A stretch of 34,645 nucleotides of DNA from Acidobacteriota bacterium (GTDB taxonomy: Bacteria; Acidobacteriota; Terriglobia; Acidiferrales; UBA7541), in the NCBI GenBank assembly GCA_013289825.1, contig JABCZF010000042.1:1-34645 (forward strand), written 5' to 3'. The notes beneath the pieces were generated by a model that worked only from the letters and a program-made list of their open reading frames with translations, did no database searches and was not told where the DNA came from. Below are positions 8,579 to 16,434 of the stretch, in pieces; position 1 is the first letter of the stretch, and every line of letters begins with the position of its first letter. The translations under genes and the position numbers were made by a program.

Positions 8579-9352
8579 TCAAGCCGGCGTCACCTTGGAG
8601 CCTACGCGCTCACCCATCACCACGCGCTTGATGTTTCCGTGCTGGTTCATGTTGAAGACCACGATGGGCATCCCGTTGTCCATGCACAGCGAAATCGCCG
8701 TCGCGTCCATCACCTTCAGATTTTGATTCAACACGTCGCGATAAGTAATCGCCGCAAAAAACTTCGCCCCGGAAACTTTCTCCGGATCGGCGTCGAAAAT
8801 TCCGTCCACTCGAGTGGCCTTCAGTATGACGTCGGCTTTGATCTCCATGGCGCGCAGCGCCGCCGCCGTGTCGGTTGAAAAATACGGATTGCCTGTCCCC
8901 GCGGCGAAAATCACGACGCGCTGCTTCTCGAGGTGCCGCATCGCGCGCCGCCGGATGAAAGGCTCGGACACCTGATTCATCTCGATGGCGCTCAAAACCC
9001 GGGTGAACACGCCCTCTTTCTCGAGCGCATCCTGCAAGGCCAGCGCATTTATCACCGTCGCCAGCATGCCCATGTAGTCCCCGGTCGCGCGGTCAATCTC
9101 GAATCCCTTTTGCCGCGCCCCGCGGAAAATATTTCCGCCGCCGACCATAATGGCGATCTCGATGCCCAGTGCGTGCACCTCTTTCAACTCGCGCGCAATG
9201 GCCTGAATCGTTTCGCCGTGAATGCCAAATCCCTGCGGCCCCTGTAGCGATTCTCCTGAAAGTTTCAGCAGGATGCGCCGGTAAGCCAGCTGCGCGTGGC
9301 GCGGCGTTCTCTTGACGGATTTCTTTGCAGCCTTCTTCGGTCCGGCAGCCAT
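8579..9352 (-). CDS. pyrH: Uridylate (UMP) kinase
   Basis: This cytoplasmic enzyme phosphorylates UMP to UDP in pyrimidine synthesis. It belongs to the amino acid kinase fold: RILLKLSGESLQG (phosphate binding), IAIMVGGGNIFRG, ATGDYMGMLATVINALAL, and the C-terminal TGNPYFSTDTAAALRA and KATRVDGIFDADP stretches. It is 257 residues, slightly longer than E. coli PyrH (241), because of a basic, Lys-rich amino end (AAGPKKAAKKSVKRTPRH). The start ATG has CGGAGG immediately upstream. The intrinsic terminator at 9431-9467 lies between it and tsf, so it may be expressed by read-through or from its own promoter. Confidence 0.97.
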   Translation of the reverse strand: MAAGPKKAAKKSVKRTPRHAQLAYRRILLKLSGESLQGPQGFGIHGETIQAIARELKEVHALGIEIAIMVGGGNIFRGARQKGFEIDRATGDYMGMLATVINALALQDALEKEGVFTRVLSAIEMNQVSEPFIRRRAMRHLEKQRVVIFAAGTGNPYFSTDTAAALRAMEIKADVILKATRVDGIFDADPEKVSGAKFFAAITYRDVLNQNLKVMDATAISLCMDNGMPIVVFNMNQHGNIKRVVMGERVGSKVTPA

Positions 9353-9430
9353 GGCCCTCCGGTGAGCGGCCTACAAAATCTTCGGAATTGTAGCAAACTA
9401 TTCCCGCCCGCGCACAACGCCGAAGCCCTA

Positions 9431-9467
9431 AAAACAAAAAGAGCGTCCCGCTTTCGCCGGGGCGCTC
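9431..9467 (-). terminator. Intrinsic terminator between tsf and pyrH
   Basis: On the minus strand, GAGCGCCCCG (9467-9458), a 7-nt loop and CGGGACGCTC (9450-9441) form a 10-bp stem with one mismatch. It is followed by TTTTTGTTTT (9440-9431). It lies 26 nt past the tsf stop codon and before pyrH. The form is that of a rho-independent terminator or partial attenuator. Confidence 0.85.
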
Positions 9468-9492
9468 TGGAACGAAGACTCAAAGACCTGCG

Positions 9493-10167
9493 TCAGGCAC
9501 TTACGGGTTCAGGAACCGGCGACGTTTCAGGTCCCGCCCCGCCGGGCCCGCCAATCTCGCCCACCTTGAAGCGCACGAATCGCCGGATCGAAATGTTCTC
9601 GCCAAGCTTCGCGATCGCCTGGGTAATCATCTCGCCGATCGTGACGCTCTCGTCCTTGATGTAGTGCTGCTCGTTCAGGCAGTTCTCCTCGTAAAATTTT
9701 TCCATCTTCCCCGTGGTAATTTTCTCGACCACGTTTTCCGGCTTTCCGGTAGCCAGCGCTTGCGCGCGATAAATTTCGCGCTCGGCCGCGAGCATCTCCG
9801 GCGTCACTTCCTCGCGCCGAACATACCGCGGATCGAGTGCTGCGATGTGCATGGCAATGTCGTGGCAAAGTTGCTGGAAAGCTTCCGTGCGGGCCACAAA
9901 GTCCGACTCGCAATTAATCTCCACGAGCACACCAATCTTCCCGCCCGCATGAATATAACTTCCCACGAGCCCTTCGCTCGCCTCGCGCTGCGATTTCTTA
10001 GCCGCGGCCGCCTGTCCCTTCTTCCGCAAAATCTCGATGGCCTTCTCAATGACGCCGTTTGCTTCGACAAGCGCCGCGCGGCAATCGCTGAACCCCGCCC
10101 CGGTCCGCTCGCGCAACTCCTTCACAAGGTGCGCCGGAATCTGCATAGCTGGCTGTTGTGTGCTCAT
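9493..10167 (-). CDS. tsf: Elongation factor Ts (short form)
   Basis: EF-Ts recharges EF-Tu with GTP. The 224-residue protein has the amino-terminal UBA-like region LVKELRERTGAGFSDCRAALVEANG, and the core GKIGVLVEINCESDFVARTEAFQ, followed by the C-terminal VTIGEMITQAIAKLGENISIRRFVRF. It is shorter than E. coli EF-Ts (283) and nearer the compact Thermus type. The tail is Gly/Pro-rich. The start is ATG directly after an A/G-rich stretch. Terminator-like hairpins flank it on both sides. Confidence 0.97.
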   Translation of the reverse strand: MSTQQPAMQIPAHLVKELRERTGAGFSDCRAALVEANGVIEKAIEILRKKGQAAAAKKSQREASEGLVGSYIHAGGKIGVLVEINCESDFVARTEAFQQLCHDIAMHIAALDPRYVRREEVTPEMLAAEREIYRAQALATGKPENVVEKITTGKMEKFYEENCLNEQHYIKDESVTIGEMITQAIAKLGENISIRRFVRFKVGEIGGPGGAGPETSPVPEPVSA

Positions 10168-10218
10168 CCTTTTTCTCTCTGTGGACTCCAGAATGTCAAT
10201 GTTTCGGCGAATGCTTAG

Positions 10219-10253
10219 AAAAAAGGCCCGCTCCGAGCCGCAAGGAGCGAGCC
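10219..10253 (-). terminator. Intrinsic terminator/attenuator between rpsB and tsf
   Basis: On the minus strand GGCTCGCTCC (10253-10244), a 9-nt loop and GGAGCGGGCC (10234-10225) form a 10-bp stem with one T-G wobble, followed by six Ts (10224-10219). It starts 32 nt after the rpsB stop. In E. coli an attenuator also lies between rpsB and tsf, so partial termination that lowers tsf relative to rpsB is a reasonable reading. Confidence 0.88.
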
Positions 10254-10284
10254 TCGTGAATCTCGGTTGATTAAAACCGCTCGC

Positions 10285-11181
10285 TTATCGTGTCTCGTCG
10301 TCCGGTGGGACGGTAGCTTCCGCTCCCGCAGCCGCCTCAAGCGAAGCATCGGCAGGAGTGGTCACATCCACTCCCTCAACGAAGTCGCCTTCCTGCTTCT
10401 CATACTGCTCGTACGCGCTGGTATCCACATACTCCACGCCATCCACCAAAGCCTGATCTTCCGCCGATTTCTGCTCGGCCACCTGCGATTGCTGGTAAGC
10501 GGTATGCCCTTCCAGCACAGAATCAGCAATCTTCGTAGTGAAAAGCCGAATCGCGCGCAAAGCATCGTCGTTACCCGGAATAATCCAATCCACCACGTCA
10601 GGATCGCAATTCGTATCCACGACAGAAACCACCGGCACGCCCATCCGCCGCGCTTCTTTCACGGCGATCTCTTCCGCATTCGAATCGATCACAAACATAG
10701 CGTCCGGAAGCTGCAGCATGTTCTCAATGCCTTCCAGGTTCTGGTTCAGGTGCTTCATTTCGCGGCCCAGCCGCGCTTTTTCTTTCTTGGAAAGTTCGTT
10801 GATCCGGCCATCTTCGGTCATCGCCTTCAAGAGCTTCAGCCGCTTGATCGATTTCTGGAGCGTCGCCCAATTCGTCAGCGTCCCGCCCAACCAGCGGTGG
10901 TTGACAAAGAACGCCCCGCAGCGCCTGGACTCCTCGGCCACAGCTTCCTGCGCCTGGCGCTTGGTGCCCACAAACAAGACCGATTTTCCCTGCGCGGAAA
11001 GATCGCTTACAAACCGGCTAGCCTCGCGGAACATCTTGAGGGTCTTCTGCAGATCAATAATGTGAATCCCGTTGCGCTCCCCGAAAATATATTCCTTCAT
11101 CTTCGGATTCCAACGCCGCGTCTGGTGACCGAAGTGAACTCCAGCCTCCAGCAATTCTTTCATCGTAATCTCTACTGCCAA
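10285..11181 (-). CDS. rpsB: 30S ribosomal protein S2 with acidic C-terminal tail
   Basis: S2 binds the 30S near the platform and is needed for S1 recruitment. Family motifs are MKELLEAGVHFGHQTRRWNPKM, GIHIIDLQKT, VLFVGTKRQAQ, VNHRWLGGTLTNW and PDAMFVIDSNAEEIAVKEARRMGVPVV. The start is TTG at 11181-11179, with AGGAGG four bases upstream. The ATG at codon 7 lies too far from that site. At 298 residues it exceeds E. coli S2 (241). The extra is a C-terminal tail of about 65 residues rich in Asp, Glu, Ala and Tyr with no recognised domain. Confidence 0.97.
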   Translation of the reverse strand: MAVEITMKELLEAGVHFGHQTRRWNPKMKEYIFGERNGIHIIDLQKTLKMFREASRFVSDLSAQGKSVLFVGTKRQAQEAVAEESRRCGAFFVNHRWLGGTLTNWATLQKSIKRLKLLKAMTEDGRINELSKKEKARLGREMKHLNQNLEGIENMLQLPDAMFVIDSNAEEIAVKEARRMGVPVVSVVDTNCDPDVVDWIIPGNDDALRAIRLFTTKIADSVLEGHTAYQQSQVAEQKSAEDQALVDGVEYVDTSAYEQYEKQEGDFVEGVDVTTPADASLEAAAGAEATVPPDDETR

Positions 11182-11200
11182 GTTTCCTCCTAGTGGAATA

Positions 11201-11238
11201 GCTGTTTGCGGTGGCAGCTTGCGCCGCCACAGAACAGC
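11201..11238 (-). promoter_or_regulatory. Hairpin in the rpsB leader
   Basis: Bases 11201-11206 pair with 11233-11238 (6 bp) and 11211-11215 pair with 11226-11230 (5 bp), giving a two-part hairpin. It ends about 10 nt upstream of the AGGAGG site of rpsB. S2 represses its own mRNA in other bacteria through a leader element, so this is a candidate site. The stem is visible; the function is inference. Confidence 0.35.
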
Positions 11239-11335
11239 CTATTGCCGGCTCCTTGCCGGCCGTGATCTCAGCGGGTTCACGTCGCTAAACCCGCTGGAGC
11301 TCGCTGCAACTCTGGCGAAGCCAGGGCCGCAGAAA

Positions 11336-11755
11336 CTACCGCTTCGTAAACTGGAAGCGTTTCCGCGCGCCCTTCTGCCCGTACTTCTTGCGTTCCTTCA
11401 TACGGGAATCGCGCGTCAAAAATCCATTCTTCCGCAAAGCCGGCCGCAGCTCCGGGTTATACCGCGAGATCGCCCGCGACAATCCCATGCGCACGGCCCC
11501 AGCCTGCCCGCCAACGCCGCCGCCATGCGCGGTCACCTTGACGTCCACCTGGTCCGCCAGGCTCGTAAACTTCAGCGGCTCAATGGCGTCATGCTTCCAA
11601 GCATGATTCGGAAAATAATTCTCCACCTCGCGGCCATTGATAGTGAACTTGCCGCTACCAGCGCGCAAAAATACTCGAGCCACGGACTCCTTGCGCCGGC
11701 CAGTCCCGAGAAACCAAGTTTGTGTGCCCGCAATGGGCGTACCAGTAGAACTCAA
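11336..11755 (-). CDS. rpsI: 30S ribosomal protein S9 (TTG start)
   Basis: S9 reaches the P site through its C-terminal KR tail. The protein contains the S9 hallmark LGTGRRKESVARVFLRAGSG, GGGVGGQAGAVRMGLSRAI and ends with RKKYGQKGARKRFQFTKR. The frame is open up to 11797, but a TTG at 11755-11753 lies four bases after AGGAGGAA, so I start there. That gives 139 residues, close to the family. The extra upstream codons would include the ribosome-binding site itself. It follows rplM, the universal rplM-rpsI pair. Confidence 0.93.
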   Translation of the reverse strand: MSSTGTPIAGTQTWFLGTGRRKESVARVFLRAGSGKFTINGREVENYFPNHAWKHDAIEPLKFTSLADQVDVKVTAHGGGVGGQAGAVRMGLSRAISRYNPELRPALRKNGFLTRDSRMKERKKYGQKGARKRFQFTKR

Positions 11756-11896
11756 CGTTCCTCCTAAAATAACCTGATTCCGGACACCCGGAACCACTCA
11801 ACTCCACGCCGGTTTTGCTCCCTGCCTAAGGCACCACTTAGAGGTGACCACTACGCGGCCACACTTTTCAAGGAACAGCAACGTGCGGAAACCAGT

Positions 11897-11918
11897 AGCA
11901 CAGACTTTCGTCTGTGCT
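11897..11918. repeat. REP-like palindrome, copy 1
   Basis: A 9-bp perfect inverted repeat, agcacagac/gtctgtgct, with loop tttc. It sits in the rplM-rpsI spacer, 38 bp from copy 2. There is no T-run after it on either strand, so it is not an ordinary terminator. Confidence 0.7.
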
Positions 11919-11956
11919 GTTTGCCACTTCTACTGCTCACTACGCCCACAGCAGCG

Positions 11957-11976
11957 GCACAGATTTTGGTCTGTGC
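11957..11976. repeat. REP-like palindrome, copy 2
   Basis: A 7-bp inverted repeat gcacaga/tctgtgc with loop ttttgg. It shares most of its sequence with copy 1, and both are followed by ctactgct-type sequence. It ends 12 bp from the rplM stop. It could be a dispersed genome repeat or an mRNA-end stabilising hairpin. Confidence 0.6.
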
Positions 11977-11988
11977 TCCCTACTGCTT

Positions 11989-12438
11989 CTAAGCCCCAAC
12001 CGCCTGTGGCCTCTGCCCAGCGTGCCGCGCCAAACCCGCGGCATCCCGGTAAACCCGCAATTTCTTCGCTCGCCGAGCCCGCAACTTGTTCTTAGGCAGC
12101 ATTCCCAAAACCGCCTCGCGAATCATCCATTCCGGTTTCGTTTCGCGCACCCGCTTCGCCGGCACAGCCTTCAATCCGCCCGGGTATCCGCTATGCGAGT
12201 AATAAATCTTCTGCTCGACCTTGTTCCCGGTCATGCGAACCTTGTCCGCATTGATCACCACAACGTGATCCCCCGAATCCAAGTACGGCGTAAAACTCGG
12301 CTTATCCTTCCCGATCAGCATCCGCGCCACTTTCGTCGCCAGACGCCCCAAAACCTGGTCTGTGGCATCCACCACAAACCAGCTTGCGCCGACCTTCAGC
12401 GCCTCGGCTTCTTCTCCTTTGGCTACATACGTCCTCAT
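11989..12438 (-). CDS. rplM: 50S ribosomal protein L13
   Basis: L13 is an early-assembly protein of the large subunit. Diagnostic stretches are WFVVDATDQVLGRLATKVARMLIGKDKPSFTPYLDSGDHVVVINADKV, the GNKVEQKIYYSHSGYPGGLK signature and AVLGMLPKNKLRARRAKKLRVY. The 149 residues match the family with a slightly longer C-terminus. The start is ATG, with an AAAGGTG-like site upstream. It is the first gene of the cluster, about 33 nt behind a near-consensus promoter. Confidence 0.97.
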   Translation of the reverse strand: MRTYVAKGEEAEALKVGASWFVVDATDQVLGRLATKVARMLIGKDKPSFTPYLDSGDHVVVINADKVRMTGNKVEQKIYYSHSGYPGGLKAVPAKRVRETKPEWMIREAVLGMLPKNKLRARRAKKLRVYRDAAGLARHAGQRPQAVGA

Positions 12439-12477
12439 TGCGCTCAGTCACACCTTTCCCGTTAGAGACAAACGCCA

Positions 12478-12506
12478 ATCTTAAAGTACCTTGCTGTTCC
12501 TGTCAA
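12478..12506 (-). promoter_or_regulatory. Sigma-70 promoter of the rplM-rpsI-rpsB cluster
   Basis: Minus-strand TTGACA (12506-12501), a 17-bp spacer and TAAGAT (12483-12478). One mismatch from the consensus in the -10. Transcription should start near 12471, leaving a short leader before rplM. Confidence 0.82.
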
Positions 12507-12673
12507 CGCGATTCCCACTGATTTTCCACGCCTACACATTATCGCGAGCGGCGGAACGCGTCGCGTCGCGCCAGCCGCCAGTTTCTTCTGCGCTCCTGGC
12601 GGCCCCCCCAGAACTGTCGGTTCCTTCCATTTTCCACTGTCAACTTTCCGCTGTCGTCCGTCAACTTGTTCTC

Positions 12674-14404
12674 TCACGCTTCGACGTGCGGCAAGAATCG
12701 CGGAGCCTTGCGGAGTTTCGTGGCCTGCTCAAAGGCATACGCCAACTTGATCAAAACCGGCTCGCTCCAAGCCCGGCCGAAAAACGAAATCCCGACCGGC
12801 AAGCCGAATACCAATCCCGCGGTCACATTCACGTTCGGATACCCGGCGGCTGCGGCAAATTCCGAACTGCCTCCTCCGAACGAGTCACCGTTCACGATGT
12901 CCGTCAGCCACGCTGGCCCGCCCGTCGGCGCAACGATGGCATCGAGCTTGTGCTTGTCCATGGTCGCATCAATTCCCTCCTGGCCTGCCAACTCATGATT
13001 CTTCTTAATGGCGTCCACATACTCCGCGGTCGTCAGCGGCCCTTTCTCTTCGGCCTTCAGAAAATTCTCCTGTCCGAAAAACGGCATCTCTTTGGCGGCG
13101 TTCTTTTCGTTGAACGCGATGATCTCCTTGAGTGTTTTGACCGGCGCGTTCGGCCCAAGCCATGCGAGGTAGGCATTCAGGTCCGCCTTCAGCTCATACA
13201 TGAACCCCAGAAATTCCGTCTCCCCGAACTTGCCCGAAGTCTCAATCTCCACCGGGTCCACCAGCGTGGCTCCTTGCTTCTTCATCGCGTCGAGCGCCGC
13301 CTCCATCAACTTGTCCACGGCTCGATTAAAGCCAAACGCTTTCCGCAAAACACCGATGCGCGCTCCGCGCAATCCATCGGCCTCGAGAAATTTGGTGTAA
13401 TCCGTGAATGACTTTCCAGCACTCGCCGTCGTCGCTTTGTCGTCGGGATCGACGCCCGTCAACGCTCCCAGCAAAATGGCCGCGTCCCGCACGGTGCGGC
13501 ACATCGGTCCCGCGGTATCCTGCGTATGCGAAATCGGAATAATCCTGCTGCGGCTCACCAGTCCAACCGTTGGCTTGATCCCCGCAAGTGCATTCGCCGA
13601 AGACGGGCACACGATCGAGCCGTCCGTCTCCGTTCCGATTCCCACCGCCGCCAAATTCGACGAAATGCCCGCGCCCGTTCCCGAACTCGATCCGCACGGA
13701 TTCCTGTCCAGCGCATAAGGGTTTTTTGTCTGCCCGCCGCGCCCGCTCCAACCGCTGATCGAGTGGTTCGAGCGAATATTCGCCCATTCGCTCAAATTTG
13801 TTTTTCCCAAAATTACAGCGCCCGCCTCACGCAACTTCTGCACAATGAAAGCGTCAGCAGGCGGGTTCGATCCGACGAGAGCCAGCGATCCCGCGGTCGT
13901 CATCATGCGATCGGCAGTCGCGATGTTGTCCTTGATCAAAACAGGAATCCCGTGCAGCTGCCCGCGCGGCCCTTTTTCTTTTCGTTCCTTGTCCAAAGCT
14001 TCCGCAATCTCCAGCGCGTCCGGATTCGTTTCGATGACGCTGTTGACGCGCGGTCCGCTCTTGTCAATCGCCGCGATGCGCGTGAGATATTTCTCCGCAA
14101 TCGCACGCGCGCTGTACTTCCCGGACGTCATTCCGTCTTGCAGTTCGCCAATGGTAATCTCCCCTAGCTCAAACGAGGGAACATCGGCAGCCGCCACGGC
14201 AGTCGCGGCGGCGCTCTTTGGCGACGCTCCAAAAACGGGCTGCAATACCGGACCAGCCGCGGCCGCCACTCCTCCCAGCAATCCCGCCTGCAAAAATCTC
14301 CGTCGACCTCTAGCCCCCGCCGCCCGCTTCCCGGCTATGCCGTCCGCCACATTTGCCGGACCGAGTCTCTGTGCCTCGCGCTTCTCTCGCGTTTCTTTGA
14401 TCAT
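12674..14404 (-). CDS. Exported amidase, amidase-signature family
   Basis: The enzyme should hydrolyse an amide bond through the Ser-cisSer-Lys triad of the amidase-signature family. The motifs are visible: HGIPVLIKDNI (catalytic Lys), NPCGSSSGTGAG (bridging Ser) and GTETDGSIVCP (nucleophile Ser). The amino end carries RRRFLQAGLLGGVAAAAGPVL, which looks like a twin-arginine-type signal, so the protein is probably periplasmic. The frame also opens at a TTG (14410). I prefer ATG 14404 because GAGGGG then lies eight bases upstream. It is 576 residues, long for the family mainly because of the signal and a C-terminal region. The natural substrate is not indicated. It is divergent from the LysM gene. 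Confidence 0.9.
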   Translation of the reverse strand: MIKETREKREAQRLGPANVADGIAGKRAAGARGRRRFLQAGLLGGVAAAAGPVLQPVFGASPKSAAATAVAAADVPSFELGEITIGELQDGMTSGKYSARAIAEKYLTRIAAIDKSGPRVNSVIETNPDALEIAEALDKERKEKGPRGQLHGIPVLIKDNIATADRMMTTAGSLALVGSNPPADAFIVQKLREAGAVILGKTNLSEWANIRSNHSISGWSGRGGQTKNPYALDRNPCGSSSGTGAGISSNLAAVGIGTETDGSIVCPSSANALAGIKPTVGLVSRSRIIPISHTQDTAGPMCRTVRDAAILLGALTGVDPDDKATTASAGKSFTDYTKFLEADGLRGARIGVLRKAFGFNRAVDKLMEAALDAMKKQGATLVDPVEIETSGKFGETEFLGFMYELKADLNAYLAWLGPNAPVKTLKEIIAFNEKNAAKEMPFFGQENFLKAEEKGPLTTAEYVDAIKKNHELAGQEGIDATMDKHKLDAIVAPTGGPAWLTDIVNGDSFGGGSSEFAAAAGYPNVNVTAGLVFGLPVGISFFGRAWSEPVLIKLAYAFEQATKLRKAPRFLPHVEA

Positions 14405-14428
14405 CGCCAATTCCCCTCAGCCTCTTGA

Positions 14429-14446
14429 TCTGCTACAAAGAGCAGA
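14429..14446. promoter_or_regulatory. Inverted repeat in the amidase/LysM divergent region
   Basis: TCTGCT (14429-14434) and AGCAGA (14441-14446) form a perfect 6-bp inverted repeat with a 6-bp centre, located between two divergent genes. It could be an operator for a dimeric regulator. There is no direct evidence of binding. Confidence 0.25.
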
Positions 14447-14598
14447 GATAGTACGCCAAACACGCCGTTTCGTCCGCTCAAAATCTTGCTTCTCTGTGGG
14501 GGGGTTGCGTCCAGGCAACCGCGAGAGAAAGTATTTTCCTATGCCGCCTCTTTCCAGTTACCCTTCTTCTCGGCGGAGTCCCCCGTAGGCGGTTTGCC

Positions 14599-16041
14599 AT
14601 GCTGCTGACAGACCTAAACGGCCCCTTGTCCCTCCAGCCGCGAAGCCCAGGCTTGGGGAGAGTCTCGCGTCGCGCTCGTTTCGTCGCACCCGCCTTTCTT
14701 TTTTTGTGCTCCGCAACTCTCGGCGCGACCATTTCGCGCGCCCAAGACCAACAAGATCAAAGCGTCGCCGAAGCCGCCCGTCAAGAACGCGCCCGCAAAC
14801 AAGAATTGCAGAAACGCGCCAAGCACGTTTACACGGAAGAAGATCTCAAGCATCTGAACATCCTCACTCCGGAAGACCGCGCGCAAATCGAAGCCAAGCG
14901 AAACGAATGCTCGCAAAAAAATAGTTGCTCGCCCGTGTCCACGCAAAATCCGCCGGCAAGCCTGGATGCAAATTCCGAAACTCCGCAAGCGACGCTCGGC
15001 GATGTCGCTCGCCAAGTCCGCAAGCAAAAAGAATGGCAAGCGCGGAAACCGAAACAGTCGGAGGCGTTCCATCTCCCGTTCTCGACTCCCGCCCTGGCTT
15101 CTCCAATTTTGCCGGGGCGTCCCGCAATTCGTCCTCCGGCTCAACCGGTTCCGCATCCCAAAACTCCATCGAATGTTTTCCGCCGCGATCCGTTCTCCGC
15201 CGTACCCATTCGCCCCCAAGTTCGCCGTCCTGAATTTCCGAGACCCGAAGTTCGCCGTCCTGAAATTCAACCGAGCCTTCGTGAAGGAATCCGCCCTGAG
15301 GTCCCGGAAGATATCCACCCATCCCGTCGCGAAAATATTCGCCGAGCGGTTCATCCCAAACCAAGCGGCGAGGTTCATCCCAAAGTTCGTGAAGAGATCC
15401 TTCCAATGGTGCGTCCGAATGGGCCTCCGGACTTTAGTATAGATGTTCGCGCGACACTTCCTGCGCATGGCAGGCTGATCGCCCCTGCGCTCCCCAAAAT
15501 CTCCTCCCGCCCCGTCGTGACGCCGAGTATTCTCATCCAACCGGAGCACCCGCCTGTTCCGTCCACGCTTAAGCAGTCAAATATTTTTGCCGAACCGGCC
15601 GCGCCGGCTTCGACGGTTCGCCCGTTGAAAGCGCAGCCCGCTGTTCGTCCCGCCACGACCGCGACACAGAAAACCGTGAGCGTAGAAAGCGGCGATTCTC
15701 TCTGGAAGCTGGCCGAAGAAAACCTCGGCCACGGCAAGCGTTGGCCTGAACTGCTGGCCGCCAATCCAAGCATTGTCAACCCCAACCAAATCGGCGCCGG
15801 CGCGCAACTCCATCTTCCCTCTGCCGTCGCCGCGACCTCAAACTCTGCCCGCCAAGACGGGAGCAGCGCCGCGTCAACAATCCGGGTCCAGAAGGGCGAC
15901 ACGCTGTGGGCGCTGGCAAGGATCAGCTTGGGGCGGTCTTCCGCCTGGCCTTGCCTGGCCGCCGCCAATCCGTCCATCAGCGATCCCAACCGCATTTACG
16001 AAAACCAAGAACTGATCGTACCGCCTGCCTGCAGGCCTTAG
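14599..16041 (+). CDS. Secreted protein with two C-terminal LysM domains and an Arg/Pro-rich middle
   Basis: The 480-residue protein has an amino-terminal membrane/signal segment (RRARFVAPAFLFLCSATLGATISRAQ), a charged helical region containing EEDLKHLNILTPEDRAQIEAKR, and a long Pro/Arg-rich stretch with repeated RRPEF, PRPEV and RRPEI units (about 200-285). It ends with two LysM domains, VESGDSLWKLAEENLG... (about 358-408) and VQKGDTLWALARISLG... (about 428-475), each followed by an ANPSI motif. LysM domains bind peptidoglycan-type glycans, so the tail should anchor the protein to the wall. No catalytic domain is seen. There is no strong ribosome-binding site; ATG 14599 is chosen because it precedes the signal. 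Confidence 0.82.
   Translation: MLLTDLNGPLSLQPRSPGLGRVSRRARFVAPAFLFLCSATLGATISRAQDQQDQSVAEAARQERARKQELQKRAKHVYTEEDLKHLNILTPEDRAQIEAKRNECSQKNSCSPVSTQNPPASLDANSETPQATLGDVARQVRKQKEWQARKPKQSEAFHLPFSTPALASPILPGRPAIRPPAQPVPHPKTPSNVFRRDPFSAVPIRPQVRRPEFPRPEVRRPEIQPSLREGIRPEVPEDIHPSRRENIRRAVHPKPSGEVHPKVREEILPMVRPNGPPDFSIDVRATLPAHGRLIAPALPKISSRPVVTPSILIQPEHPPVPSTLKQSNIFAEPAAPASTVRPLKAQPAVRPATTATQKTVSVESGDSLWKLAEENLGHGKRWPELLAANPSIVNPNQIGAGAQLHLPSAVAATSNSARQDGSSAASTIRVQKGDTLWALARISLGRSSAWPCLAAANPSISDPNRIYENQELIVPPACRP
15218..15264 (+). repeat. 17-bp direct repeat inside the LysM gene
   Basis: The 17-bp sequence aagttcgccgtcctgaa occurs at 15218-15234 and again at 15248-15264, a 30-bp (10-codon) period. 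It encodes the repeated VRRPE units. A further repeated ggttcatcccaaa lies about 80 bp downstream. This points to in-frame repeat expansion of the linker. Confidence 0.7.
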
Positions 16042-16434
16042 CGGTAACCACGGAATCTGCCAAGGAGATCTCATCCCGGCCCGCGCATTCTTCAAAATTT
16101 TGTAAATTGTTATAAAGCGGTTACCAGGTTCAATAGTAGCCTTCCGAATTTCATATCCGTACTCCTACTGGCCCCCTTGCTGCAAAACCCGACCTCGCTT
16201 TAACTCATTGAAAAAAAACATTTTATTGGATGCGTAGATAGACCGCTCTCTGGCCACGTGATTGCGACAGGCCGAGGCGGCGTCCCAGCAACTTAGCCTG
16301 AAAAATGAGATTTCATCCCAGGGAGTCCTCGAAGCCGGTGTCTCCGGTGAATCGCTTTTCAGGGTCAAGAGAGAGATGGACCTCGAACCAAAGTCGAGAG
16401 CACGGTTACAAAAACGCTGAGGAGGACTAGAAAA
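16042..16434. other. Gene-free region upstream of the TonB-dependent receptor
   Basis: About 390 bp without a credible gene. It is AT-richer than its surroundings around 16090-16125 and 16205-16235. A possible but weak -10 (TATAAA near 16112) is present without a good -35. The direct repeats gcggtaacca and gcggttacca occur near 16040 and 16117. I see no clear promoter or riboswitch. Confidence 0.4.

Noticed and set aside
16089..16118. Promoter for the TonB-dependent receptor near 16090-16118
   Set aside because: TATAAA is present but the -35 match is poor at every spacing; it stays a mention within the intergenic entry.
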